Shown: in pieces, positions 54,361-64,000 of the stretch | Layout of the letters: each line of letters begins with the position of its first letter | Numbering within the stretch: position 1 is the first letter of the stretch | Origin: Wallemia ichthyophaga EXF-994 | Lineage: Eukaryota; Basidiomycota; Wallemiomycetes; Wallemiales; Wallemiaceae | Length of the DNA stretch: 64,000 bases | Direction: 5' to 3' | Assembly: GCF_000400465.1 (NCBI RefSeq) | Contig: NW_008806274.1 | Location: 620,001 to 684,000, forward strand | Program-made: the position numbers and the translations under genes | The notes under the pieces: model-generated | Database searches by the model: none | The model's input: the letters and a program-made list of their open reading frames with translations, nothing else | What the model was told of the DNA's origin: nothing

Positions 54361-57300
54361 TTAAGAGAAGAAATATGGTGAGTTGACAACACCGCGTACA
54401 TCGAAAGGTCCCTTAGAAGGTAAATCTGGGAGGGCGTCTTCCAATTTAATGTATTTACTCTTGATAAAGTCAGACAGTTGTTCGTCTTGTGAGAGTTGAT
54501 CGATGTCTGTGTTTTGTTTTGATTTAATCAGTTCAATGGCTTCCAGGTCCTCTTTTGAGATGGATGCTGAGTGATCGTTTTCGTTATCGCTCTCACTCTC
54601 ATTTTCCATTTCATTCTCACTCTCCATCTCTTCACTCTCCTTCGCACTCTTCCTTCCCTTCTTTTTAGTCGGGAGGACAGAGTTTAGTTTCGGATTTTCC
54701 TTATCAATTTTAGCGCCAAGAGATGACATAGGAATTCTGTAACCCTTGTAGCGTTCAACAACCTGTGCATCATGTGTCAGTAACTGGATCCACAAAGTTG
54801 CTCATACTAACTTCATCCCTCAGTCTTTTCAATATCTCTTCGCAATGCAGTTTGACGAAAGTATCTCTGATGATCTCCGACATGTGATCAACCGTGCTAG
54901 CGTGAGTCCAGTAACTGTCGTGCACGCTCGCGTATGTGATGCCGATCTGGCAGCACTGGAGTGCGGTGAGGATCATGTGGGTAGCATCGAGCGAGTGAAT
55001 GAAATTAGGAGGGAATGCGCTTGCCTGTTTGATAGGGTTGACTGTGATGGGGGTGGAACAGGTAAGTGAAGGCAGGACACATAATAATTACTACTCACCT
55101 TCCGTTGGCAGATTAGGATCGGCAAGATAAACACTCTGGAGGAGCGTCGCTATCTGTTTCTTCTTAGCCTTACGATAAGGTTGCACGATAGGCAGACCGA
55201 GGGGAGTAGTCCAAATAACTGATGTCATTTGCTCCTTACTCGTACGCGAGGCTGTGCTCTTCCCGCTTGCGCTGCGTCCCTCAGCCGGTTCGAGAGCCTT
55301 GACTAGACGTTCTGGGGGGATGCTCTTACTGACGTATCGCGCGCTCATGCTGAGCCATTTCTGTATAGCATTCGCGCCTGAGAAGAGATCACCAATACTG
55401 CGCAGAACCTTCTTAGCGAGGTAGCTAGCAGTGGAGTATATAAGTTCTCGTGGAATGTCACCTCTATCTTGTAGCTGCTTATCAATTTGGTCTCGCGCCC
55501 CAATAAACGTAACGCCATACACAGTCGTCATTACCGTCTGCTTTACCACCTTACGCGTGATTTTGCCTTCGAGGAGCTTAGCGAAGGCGTTGTCATCGGT
55601 CTGTGCATCGCGTCGGATATCAGCTATAACTAAATCAGCTACCGCTGTATACACGTCGGAGGGACGGTCCGCTTGCTCAAGGTTAACTTGCTTCGCTCCC
55701 ATCGGATCACCACCGAGAGCGGCATAGTGCTGCAGCCCATTACAAGTGCCGTCTTGGTGCACTGGTAAAGAACTTTCGTAGGCTAGTGGGTTGCTCGATT
55801 CAAGTGCTGCTTGTATCTCATAGCACGCCGCTAGACATTGCCATGGATCATCTGCTTTGAGCCACCAACCTCTGCCGTCCAGTGGTCGATCAGCTGAGTC
55901 GTAGATATCGGCAAGATGCTCATCTGCGAAATTCTCCCTTTCGTTGAATGACGCCTTGTCGTATCCGTATACATTCGCAAGATGGATTTTGAGCCACCGC
56001 ATTCCTTTCTCGCCAAGTGGTCGAGTTTCGGCAAATTTTAGCAGCCCTCTACTAAGATCGTCGCCGATGTGGTTCAAATGCGGAGGAATTGGGTAAGCCC
56101 TACCACGGAAATCGAGAGTGTGGGGGAAATAGAACGTTTCATTGAGGAACGCCTTTGCTATTTCAAGTTTGTAATTGGTGTCGCATCGTATAGAGTGGTT
56201 GTTGCGTCTTTCGTTAACAACAGCCTTCATACTGATGAGGTAGTTAGAGCGTTGCTTCGGATCGCTCTCGTAGTTGGAGGGTTTGATAGGATCTGGTGTG
56301 TGAGTTGTCGCTGGTGGGATCTTAGCTACACCTTCTCCACTATTCCACGCCTGCTTCACTACTGCAAACACTTTCTGATTGACATTCCAGGGAGTCTGCC
56401 CCAAGACATCCAGTCCAGCCAACACAGGCTCCATCGTACCCTCGTTCGAAGCTTTAGCGATATAAGACTGCTGCTCGTTGGAGTCCTTGAACCTCATTGC
56501 GAAGTTCTTGTGAAAGAGATAGCCGCCATTATCGTACCTCAGCCAAGGTTTTGGTTTGACGAGCATGGGGAGATGGCGCGGGTGAATAGTACTACCGAGT
56601 GGGTCCTTATCTAGGCGATCAGCAACGACTGTATTCACTTTGATAACACCCAGCTTGCGTCCGCGTACGTACTGGTATGACTGTGAAAATGCCGGTTGTG
56701 TCTCCTTGATCTCCTCGCCGTCTCTGTCCGCAATGCGAGTGATTGTGGCGCATTCCATTAGCGAATCGACGAGGAAACTGCCCACTTTTATGCGTATCAT
56801 CTGCGACCAATTCGGCGTCCATGCTCTGTTCATGCGTTCTTCGTGTACACGGGCGAGCGCACGCTCTGAGGCTATATCGTGCGGATATGCGAAATGTTCG
56901 TCGGGAGTGGATGTTCCCATCGCTTCATCAATCAGACCTGTAAACTCGGGCGATTTGAGATCGAGTTCTTTCTCAGCCTTCTTGTGATCAAAGTAGCGCA
57001 GCTTGCGCTTGACTTGCTTAGCGTCTGCTTCGACACCTTTAAGCGAGACACCGTGCTTGGATTTGAGTATTTCCGCGTGGTGCTCATTTTCGACTGCCTT
57101 TCCGACAGAAAGAAGTGCGCGCGTCGTCTTCATCCCTTCTGCTATCCCGCCTGTGCCGCTCAGACGAAGTATTTCGAGTACAGTGATCAGCGCCATCTTC
57201 TCCGAAGATAGGAGCGAGAGGAACGGAGAAATCTCATCTGGTGTAATGTGTAAGCTTGAAACAAGAAATTCACATAAACTTACTGATAAACTTGTCCTCT

Positions 57301-58448
57301 TTCGTCTTGTGTGTTTCGAGATGCATGTTCCTGTCTAACTTTTCTCCAATCAATACCGAAAGCTTCTTCCACCATTCCCACATGAGTTTCTGAAGTGGCT
57401 GGCCAGAGAGCGCGGTGGCTACACCAGCTTTCTCGAGCTCATTCATCTCATGCTCAAAACGCGCTTTGGCAGTTTCATAGGCGGATTCTTCGAGGAGGCG
57501 TTGACGTGCTGCTGGATCGGCAGCGAGTGTTTTAGAGGTGTGCCCGAGTGGCTTGAGTGACTGACGAAGTGAGTAAAGATTGTAAGGAGTTTCAGATGTC
57601 GACGGGCTCTTGACACCCATTATGTCTTGTTCCTCTTGAGTTGGCGTAGGGGTGTCTTGGTTGTCAGGCTCCATATTGTCTTCACTGTGGCCGTTGAGTG
57701 ACCTCTCCAGCTCTGAGTGAATTTCTGCGAGCTCCTCAATAAGCGGAACATTTCCAGCGGTAGCGGCAGCTCTAGTCAGAACAGCGACAGCAGCGAATGA
57801 TTCAGAGAGACTTGTAAAGTGATCATACTTTACGATAACGTCTCTGAGAGAAGGTTTGCCAGGGAGGTCTTTGACAGCATCGAGGAGTGGTTTGGAGCTG
57901 TACGTAGACTCCAAATGCCTGGCCATACCCTTCAACATGAGAGTCCAAGTCTCAAGCTCCCACTTCACGCCCTCTTTATCGCCACAAAGGGCATTCCAGA
58001 GCTTGAAAGCCTCACCAATGAACTTGTCGTTTCTCGAGTTATCAGCCTCTTGGAAGTAGCGTTCGATAAATTTGTTATAAATGGTCACATCGAGAGTGGA
58101 GTAGTTATTATCAGCATAATTGCGTATTTGCTTATCGCGTAGATTTTGAAAAACACCCTGGGCTCTGTCGAGAAGGAAGGGAGAAGACAAACAGGCTTCG
58201 AGGATAGCGAAGAGTTCCTGGTTATCGGATGTGGGGTAGATGGAAGAGTGCTGATCGTTGATATCGTCATTGGGACGTGGAGTTGGGAGGAGAGTGCGCT
58301 TATTGTAGTTGTAGATGAGATCTGTTGAGTGGTGTGGCTGTGTGGATTGTAACTTTGATTGAATCTTAAGCAATTTTGGTGTATGTTGTAGTGCTGATAC
58401 ACCCCGTAGCCTTCTCAGGCTTCTTCCTGGGGCAGATCTGCTCAGCAT
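54361..58448 (-). CDS. RPO41: Mitochondrial RNA polymerase
   Basis: Single-subunit T7-like polymerase that transcribes mtDNA. Exons on the minus strand 58448-57284, 57237-55099, 55041-54812, 54762-54361, 1311 aa. Presequence MLSRSAPGRSLRRLRGVSAL; N-terminal helical domain; motif A region LDFRGRAYPIPPHLN; HQDGTCNGLQHYAALGGDP; motif B RKVVKQTVMTTVYGVTFIG; then VNPIKQASAFPPNFIHSLDA across intron two, the catalytic VHDSYWTHA, and the conserved ending GPFDVRGVVNSPYFFS. Between these an acidic block (ESEEMESENEMENESESDNE) of about 80 residues is inserted near the C-terminus. The first in-frame ATG is 58448. Confidence 0.95.
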
Positions 58449-58556
58449 TTCCTCGTGGTATGGGAGCAAGAGATGAGCACGATGGATAAGCACGATAAGC
58501 ACTTGTAAATTCAAATATACATTCACATTAAATCATTATAATAATTCATTTGCATA

Positions 58557-58844
58557 TTACTTTTTCTCTGCCTTGTTGATCTCATTTTGAGTGTCTGAGA
58601 GATCCTTCTGTTGCTGCTCAGCCTTCGCCTTTAACTCTTTAAGCTTTGCTTGCTCTTGTTGCTTGACGTAGACAGCCTCCTCGCCTTGCTCCTTTTCGCT
58701 GAATTTGTCAGAAGTGGCATATGAGCGCATGGCTTGTGGCTGCAAGATCAATTAGCAGGGCACACGACAATTAGAGCACTAAGTACTAACGAATCTAGCA
58801 GCAGATAAGCGTTGGACTGGTTGGAATTGTCTGGCGGCGAACAT
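58557..58844 (-). CDS. INH1: Mitochondrial ATPase inhibitor IF1
   Basis: Small helical inhibitor that blocks ATP hydrolysis by F1 when the membrane potential falls. Exons on the minus strand 58844-58791 and 58739-58557, 78 aa. Presequence MFAARQFQPVQRLSAARF, then the inhibitory region SYATSDKFSEKEQGEEAVYV and a coiled coil (QEQAKLKELKAKAEQQQKDL). Lies between RPO41 and ATP14, so three mitochondrial genes are adjacent. Confidence 0.9.
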
Positions 58845-59021
58845 GGACGTTGTGGACTAAGATGGATAGACGCCGTGGAGTAGAGATATGACATTTTGAA
58901 AGAAGTAGGAGTAGTGAAGAAAATACGCTGAGTGCGAATAACTCAACCATCTCTAATTTTAAAGAATTTACGAATGGAGATGGGTGTCCATCTCTGTTGG
59001 AAGCTTACCATCATCGAGATT

Positions 59022-59476
59022 ATGTTCATTAGAGGTGCAGTGAGTGGGTGGTTAAAAAAGAAGGAAAGATTTAATATGAATATAGTCACGTGCTATTCCA
59101 AGCGTTAGACAATTCTCTAGCTCAGCGGTTGCAGGCAAGGGTGAGTGGTGTGAGCTACAAGCCAAAGGATTATACTGAGAAATATACAGACTTGGTACAA
59201 GAATTGTACATGTCACAGCTCAAGTCATACAAAGCACCAGCTCAGCCAGCAGATGCGCACGTTGGACACGTAAAAGCGTTCAAGCAGCCAGCAGCACCAT
59301 CTGCACCATCTGCACCTTCAGATTTGGCAGGTGAATTAAGCACATACGAATCAGCTCAACCTTCATTCACCCAACAAACTCAAGCCACCGGAGAAGCACC
59401 AAAGGCGGAGGAGAGTGCAGATGAATTCCTCAGCTTACTTGAGGCTGACTTGCCAAAGCCAGAGGTCCACCACTAG
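59022..59476 (+). CDS. ATP14: Mitochondrial ATP synthase subunit h
   Basis: Peripheral-stalk subunit of F1Fo. Proposed exons 59022-59039 (MFIRGA) and 59126-59476, 122 aa. The second exon encodes RLQARVSGVSYKPKDYTEKY, then LVQELYMSQLKSYKAPAQPA and HVGHVKAFKQPAAPSAP, the family pattern, and an acidic end (ADEFLSLLEADLPKPE). The 3-residue block APS repeats. The first exon is inferred because no ATG precedes the conserved part in frame; a second acceptor 12 nt later (TTGCAG) would also keep frame. Confidence 0.78.
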
Positions 59477-59588
59477 AAATGAATTTGTAAATGAATCTAC
59501 AAATTTACATTAAATTGTCTTATTTACTTGAATTTTAGTCGTTTGCTTGTAAAATTCAAGCAAATGTCATTTTTCATTAGAAGCACCC

Positions 59589-60739
59589 ATGGACAACAAG
59601 GATTTTGAAGTGTCTGCGCCGCCAACAGACAGCGTATCGTGCTTGTCGTTCTCACCGAATGCAGATATTTTAGCAGTAGGCAGCTGGGACAACAATGTGG
59701 GTGTGATACACTTGGAGATGCCGTTCTAACGCGTGTTTGCTGGTAGGTGAGGATATACGAAGTAGCTCCAACTGGACAGACAATACCAAAATTCATGTAC
59801 TCGCATCAACAGCCAGTGTTATCGATATGCTGGTCGAAGGATGCCTCCAAGTTGTTCAGTGGAGGTGCAGACAACGCGGCGAGAATGTTTGACTTAGGAA
59901 ATCCAGTCAACAACCAATCCACCCAAGTTGCTCAACACGATAAACCAATTAAATGCGTAAAATGGATCGAAACTCCGACAGGCGGTATTCTAGCAACCGG
60001 CAGCTGGGACAAGACTATTAAATACTGGTCAATTGGGAATCCCACTCCTGTAGGAACCGTGCAGCTCCCTTTCCAACTCTACTCAATGGACGTCGTCTAT
60101 CCCCTACTCGTTGCTGCGACTGCTGAACGTCGCATCGTCATTATCAACCTCACACAACCGACAACCATCTTCAGGGAGCTCGAGAGCCCCCTCAAGTGGC
60201 AGACTAGAGTCGTTGCTTGCTTCCCCGCAGGCGATGGCTATGCTGTCGGTAGCATTGAGGGCAGAGTCGCTATTCAATACGTAAACGAGAAGGACCAGGC
60301 GCAGAACTTCTCGTATAAATGCCATAGATCCAAAGATGGCAAGGAAATATATGCCGTGAATGATATTACTTTCCATCAGCATCACGGGACGTATTCTACA
60401 TGCGGTACGTGCGCAGTGCATCTTTTATCAATACTCACGACACTTCCACAGGCTCTGATGGTACAATTTCATTCTGGGACAAAGATACCAAAACGAGGCT
60501 CAAGAGTGGGTTTGATTGATTATGCACGCTAATCGCCACTAACGACGCGCATAGATCTCGAAATCAACCAGGGTCCTATCCCATGCAGCGCGTTCAACTC
60601 AGCTGGCACTATCTTCGCTTATGCCCTCTCATACGACTGGAGTAAAGGTTTCTCAAAGCAGCCTCCGACACCAATTGTGAAAATAATGCTGCATGCAACT
60701 ACAGACGAGGAAGTCAAGCGCCGTCCACCAAAGAAGTAG
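59589..60739 (+). CDS. RAE1: mRNA export factor RAE1/GLE2
   Basis: WD40 propeller that docks at nuclear pores (Nup98) and acts in mRNA export. Exons 59589-59696, 59747-60404, 60452-60505, 60555-60739, 334 aa. It has PPTDSVSCLSFSPNADILAV, GSWDNNVRIYEVAPTG across the first splice, DKPIKCVKWIE, LATGSWDKTIKYW, AVGSIEGRVAIQYV, FSYKCHR, AVNDITFHQHHGTYSTCGSD, and the C-terminal blade FAYALSYDWSKG, all highly specific to RAE1. Confidence 0.95.
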
Positions 60740-60852
60740 GGAGTGTAAAGATTATGTATTTATTGAAAATAGAAAATTAAGAAGGAATCCATACAAGTGA
60801 GAGGTGAAAAGCGAGTTGAGATTAGCTAAATGAGCAATGGGTATATAAAATA

Positions 60853-63211
60853 TCACCTTCTCGCCGCGATTTTCTTGCTCATGACATAAATCTCATAAAG
60901 ATATCTCCTATCGTCGACGATGCCACCGCGAGGCACCCAGCCGTGAACGGCGTATTTATGAGTCTCCTCTGAGTGATCCGACTCCTCTATAAGTTGTGGG
61001 GGTATAATAGCCTTTATGTTTTTACGTTGGGTGTCAAAGGAGGGAGTGTGTGGGGTGTGTGGGGTGTTAGGAGTCGGAGTGGTGGAGGCAGTTGAACAAG
61101 TTGTAGGAGCAGCTTGTCCATTTGCAGCATCCACTTCACCCTCACGATGCAAAACCGTCATAGCAGTCTGATCGCGCACCTGCTGCGATCCGCGCGAGCT
61201 GCTAGACGAGCTGCTGAGATTGGCGAAGACATCCTCGTCGTCATGCGCATTAGTGAGCCAGCACATACGCACCGGATCAAACACCATATCGCCGACGACT
61301 TTGGTCGGTTGGTTGAGATAGCTGGTGGAGTGGGGTTTTGAATGTGAGGTGTTGAGGGGGGTGTCGCTAGTAGTGCTTTTACCATCAATGGAGTGCGCAT
61401 TATCGTGTACGTTGTTTGTATTGCTGGTATTATTGGTATTGCTCCTACTTCTATTTGCACCAAAGTGAGTTATTAGCGCTGGACGCACACTTACTCCCTC
61501 GCTACCACCCTTACTCCCACCGCCACTCTCCCTTTCCTTTGCCCTCTCTAGCTCCCTGAGGGCAGGCTCGTAGTGGTTGCCATCCCACTTGCGCGTCAGC
61601 GGATCATACTTCATGTCGCCTACTATGCGCACCTCTTCCTTGCCCAGCTGCTTGATCAGCGTCGGTCGATGGCTTTTGCGGAGGGTTTTCCTGGTGCGTG
61701 GTGCGTGTGCGTGTGTATTTGTGTTGTTACGGCTTTTGCTGTTACTGTTTGGCGAAAGGGAGCGCTGTTGCTGTTGATGTTGCTGCATCTGCACCTGTAT
61801 GTGCGCATAGGACGGCGATAGCACACGCTCACGCCGCTTGGCTTCTGACGATAGTGTTGGGGCCGTGGCTGTGGAGTGGGAGTGGAGGTTGGGTATAGTT
61901 GTGGGTGAGTTGGAGCGTGAGTGTGAGTGCGAGTCAATTGCTTGAGTGTGTGTGTGCCGCTGCAACAGTGATATAGTTGGTGGTGGTTGAGGTTGAGGTT
62001 TTGTGGTTCTATGGGCATGTGCATCTGTCTGCGTCTGTGTACTCGTAATCGACTCGCGTGTATCTCGTGTATCTGCAAAAGTGTTGAACACTGCAGCGAG
62101 TTAGTAAGACAAAACAAGCCAGCATCACACACCACAACTCACACGATGGGCGTTGTCTCACTGTCGCAGGTCTGTGCATCTGCACCTGCATCCGCTGTCC
62201 TCTGATCGAACTAGTTGAGCTGGGTGAGGAGGATCGTGTAAGCGTGTTGGGAGGCTGCGCTTTGATGGTGCTGTATTCATCCCCACTGCCATTTACACGC
62301 TCACGCTCCTGTTCGTTCTCCAAATCGGCAAAAAGCTCCAGCTCACTGCCGTCGCCCCAGATTGAATTCGAGTGGGAGTTGGAGTTGGATTGCGAGTGCG
62401 CATTAGAGTTGAGCTTGAGGTTCTTCAAATTCTTGGGTCGTGTGAGGAGCTTTGCGGTGGATGGCATAGCAACGCGGGCAGCAGGGATAGAAAAGCTGGG
62501 TGCGCGTGTCTTGGGTGCGCGTGTCTTGGGTGGCTTAGATTTGGCGAGTGAAGAAGCAGTAGGCGCAGTCAGTCTGGATTGAGAGAGGTTGTAGGTAGAT
62601 TTAGCGTTGCGGAGAGTTGGTTGGGTGTTTTTTGACGGAGACTGTGGAGGCTCGCATGGAATCGAAGAGAGAGAACCTCTTCTGTGTACAGAGCGGATTG
62701 GTGGTGCAGGGGTAAACTTTGCAGGTGCAGAAGAGCGCGGTTTCTTGGCAGAAGCTCGTTTGAGCAGGGAATTCTGAATTCTACTCGGTGATAGCTTTAT
62801 GTCTTGAGATAAATCCAAATCCTCGGAAGCATCCAAATCGTCAGGTTTGTTTAGATTTTGGAGGAGTCTTGAGTGGAGGTTTATGTTCTGAGGAAGGTGG
62901 ATGTCTTGGAAGAAATCGTCGTCGTCGTCGTCCACAACGTGTGCACCACGGCCATCGTCATCGATTGAAGTCGTCGGTGAGCTGTAACAGTGGTTGAAAG
63001 AGGAAGAGGAAGAAGAGTGGAGAGAGGACTCGATGCTGTTACGCGGCTTTAGGCTTAATTTTCTATCAAGGGTGAGGATATCGTGGTGATCGAGGTCATC
63101 GAGCTGATTGAGGTCATCGTGGGGATCATCATCATCATCGTCGTCGTCATCGCCGTCTAAAATATCTCGATTACTGAAAATGAAATCATCCTCCCAATCC
63201 TCTTGATCCAT
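60853..63211 (-). CDS. BYR4: Byr4/Bfa1-like scaffold of the septation/mitotic-exit GAP
   Basis: Binds the Cdc16/Bub2 GAP and the GTPase Spg1/Tem1 at spindle poles. Exons on the minus strand 63211-62143 and 62090-60853, 768 aa. Starts MDQEDWEDDFIF, as expected, with long Asp runs. Most is disordered with Ser, His and Asn tracts. Byr4 repeats are visible: PTLIKQLGKEEVRIVGDMKY then DPLTRKWDGN, and QPTKVVGDMVFDPVRMCWLT. The C-terminus is ordered (HGWVPRGGIVDDRRYLYEIY). The intron has a CTAAC branch and CTGCAG end. Confidence 0.82.
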
Positions 63212-63235
63212 TGCTCACTTCACTCAGTTATCTTT

Positions 63236-63862
63236 ATGAAGAACCAGCCACGCAATGGAGATGGAATAAAAAATCGAAAAATGATTTCAAAAATTAATTT
63301 TATTCTCTTGATATTTATATTAAGGCTAGATTGTTACACCAGATTCAACGCGTTTTTAAACATTATTATCGGTTTGGTGGAGTGGCTAGGTGATAACAAC
63401 AGAACACCGCTACCAAACACTCTACTGCTTTTTATTATATCTCCCTTGCTGAACAAGCTCACAACATCTTACATAACTCTTTTGCACGCGCTCCTTTGGC
63501 TTTTTCACGCGAATTATATCTTACTGGCCATGACTTGTACTCTTCACTACAACCACTCATCATATCTAAACACATTTGCTCAACTGTCTTCAAAGCTGTT
63601 CTTATTCAAGTTACTTCGCAAATTTGATCACACTCTACACTACCCTTGGGTTTCCTTATTATCATTGTCAACCACATTCACTTCCATTCACCACTGCTGC
63701 CCTCAATACACTCTACACTTTTTGGCCATTAACTCTTTCTTCTTCCTGCTCCTCCATCACATTCAAATCTACTACCAACAATTCAAACTCAACCTCACTG
63801 GTTCTTGGGATTTAAAGCCTCCAAAAATTTCTTCCAGCCTGTCGACACATTCACCCTCCTGA
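63236..63862 (+). CDS. GPI2: PIG-C/GPI2-like membrane protein
   Basis: Probable subunit of the GPI-GlcNAc transferase that starts GPI-anchor synthesis at the ER. Single exon from the first ATG, 208 aa, with five to six membrane helices. The PIG-C pattern appears as ISPLLNKLTTSYITLLHALL, then LFLFKLLRKFDHTLHYPWVS, and a C-terminal FKLNLTGSWDLKPPKI matching the family's GPWD-type ending. The conserved QPYPDNYVDxSF start is not recognisable (NQPRNGDGIKNRK may be a degenerate remnant), and the protein is 70-90 residues short. Divergent from BYR4 with 24 bp between start codons, leaving no room for a usual upstream exon. Confidence 0.6.
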   Translation: MKNQPRNGDGIKNRKMISKINFILLIFILRLDCYTRFNAFLNIIIGLVEWLGDNNRTPLPNTLLLFIISPLLNKLTTSYITLLHALLWLFHANYILLAMTCTLHYNHSSYLNTFAQLSSKLFLFKLLRKFDHTLHYPWVSLLSLSTTFTSIHHCCPQYTLHFLAINSFFFLLLHHIQIYYQQFKLNLTGSWDLKPPKISSSLSTHSPS

Positions 63863-63964
63863 TCTTGACCAATTGACTTGTAATTATGCTTTTGAAAGGA
63901 ATGTTGTTAAATTTTAGTGGAACATTTTGATTGATATTGTTATAATTATCAAGCCACATCATAA

Positions 63965-64000
63965 GCTTCGGTAGTATAACGGTTAGTACATGGGTCTCAT
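63965..64000 (+). tRNA. tRNA-Met (CAT), elongator type, cut by window end
   Basis: Acceptor strand GCTTCGG (63965-63971), D arm TAGTATAACGGTTAGTAC, anticodon stem TGGGT and loop C-T-C-A-T, so anticodon CAT falls at 63998-64000. The 3' half lies outside. The D arm is not of initiator type. Confidence 0.8.

Overview
The window is nuclear DNA from a compact-genome fungus, most likely a basidiomycete. The evidence is dense genes on both strands and many introns of about 35-100 nt with GT..AG ends and CTAAC/CTGAC-like branch sites. The gene set also fits: a Fep1/Urbs1-type iron GATA factor, Byr4, chitin deacetylase, fused PABA synthase and an MRP-type vacuolar ABC transporter. A Wallemia-like yeast or mould would fit the gene density and intron size; that genus guess is inference. 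I rebuilt about 43 protein genes by splicing by eye. Most coding sequence is split into exons, and exon phase was checked arithmetically for nearly all models. There are two tRNA genes (Asn complete; elongator Met cut by the right edge). I see no mobile element, CRISPR array, virus or toxin gene.

Layout. 1-7 kb: complex I subunit NDUFB9 (cut by the left edge), an HSF-domain factor, a Ser-rich single-pass surface protein, fatty aldehyde dehydrogenase, then a 1 kb gene-free stretch ending in tRNA-Asn. 7-16 kb: aldo-keto reductase, proteasome alpha-2, Sec39, a CCDC90/MCUR1-type mitochondrial protein, PYM, a DHHC acyltransferase, Tctex dynein light chain. 15-24 kb: IBA57, COA5/PET191, GPN3, a SelW-like Rdx protein, mitochondrial uS14, a small membrane protein, HEM12, TRAPP BET5, UMP1, HAS1, a Lys-rich protein. 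24-34 kb: STRAP, LETM1/MDM38, an unrecognised membrane protein, HSP78, FAN1 nuclease. 34-46 kb: ABCC transporter, iron-type GATA factor, PABA synthase, CTP:phosphocholine cytidylyltransferase, LAMTOR5-like protein, pantetheine-phosphate adenylyltransferase. 47-64 kb: GPI-anchored chitin deacetylase, a Pro/Ser-rich unknown, a Gfo/Idh/MocA oxidoreductase, a dual-specificity phosphatase, mitochondrial RNA polymerase RPO41, ATPase inhibitor INH1, ATP synthase subunit h, RAE1, Byr4, a PIG-C/GPI2-like protein and tRNA-Met.

How the genes relate. There is no pathway cluster; this is housekeeping euchromatin. About a quarter of the genes are mitochondrial (complex I, COX assembly, Fe/S assembly, LETM1, MCUR1-like, HSP78, uS14m, RPO41, INH1, ATP14), including an adjacent RPO41-INH1-ATP14 run. 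The two proteasome genes, alpha-2 and the assembly factor UMP1, are 12 kb apart. Divergent pairs are strikingly tight, with start codons only 5 to 32 bp apart in four cases.

The most interesting signals are architectural: start codons interrupted or immediately followed by introns (GPN3, UMP1), near-zero divergent spacing, a heat-shock element upstream of HSP78 lying inside the opposite-strand gene, a perfect ATCWGATAA site beside the iron GATA factor, and unusual tails on FAN1, CCT and RPO41. I did not find convincing evidence of a wholly new biological system.
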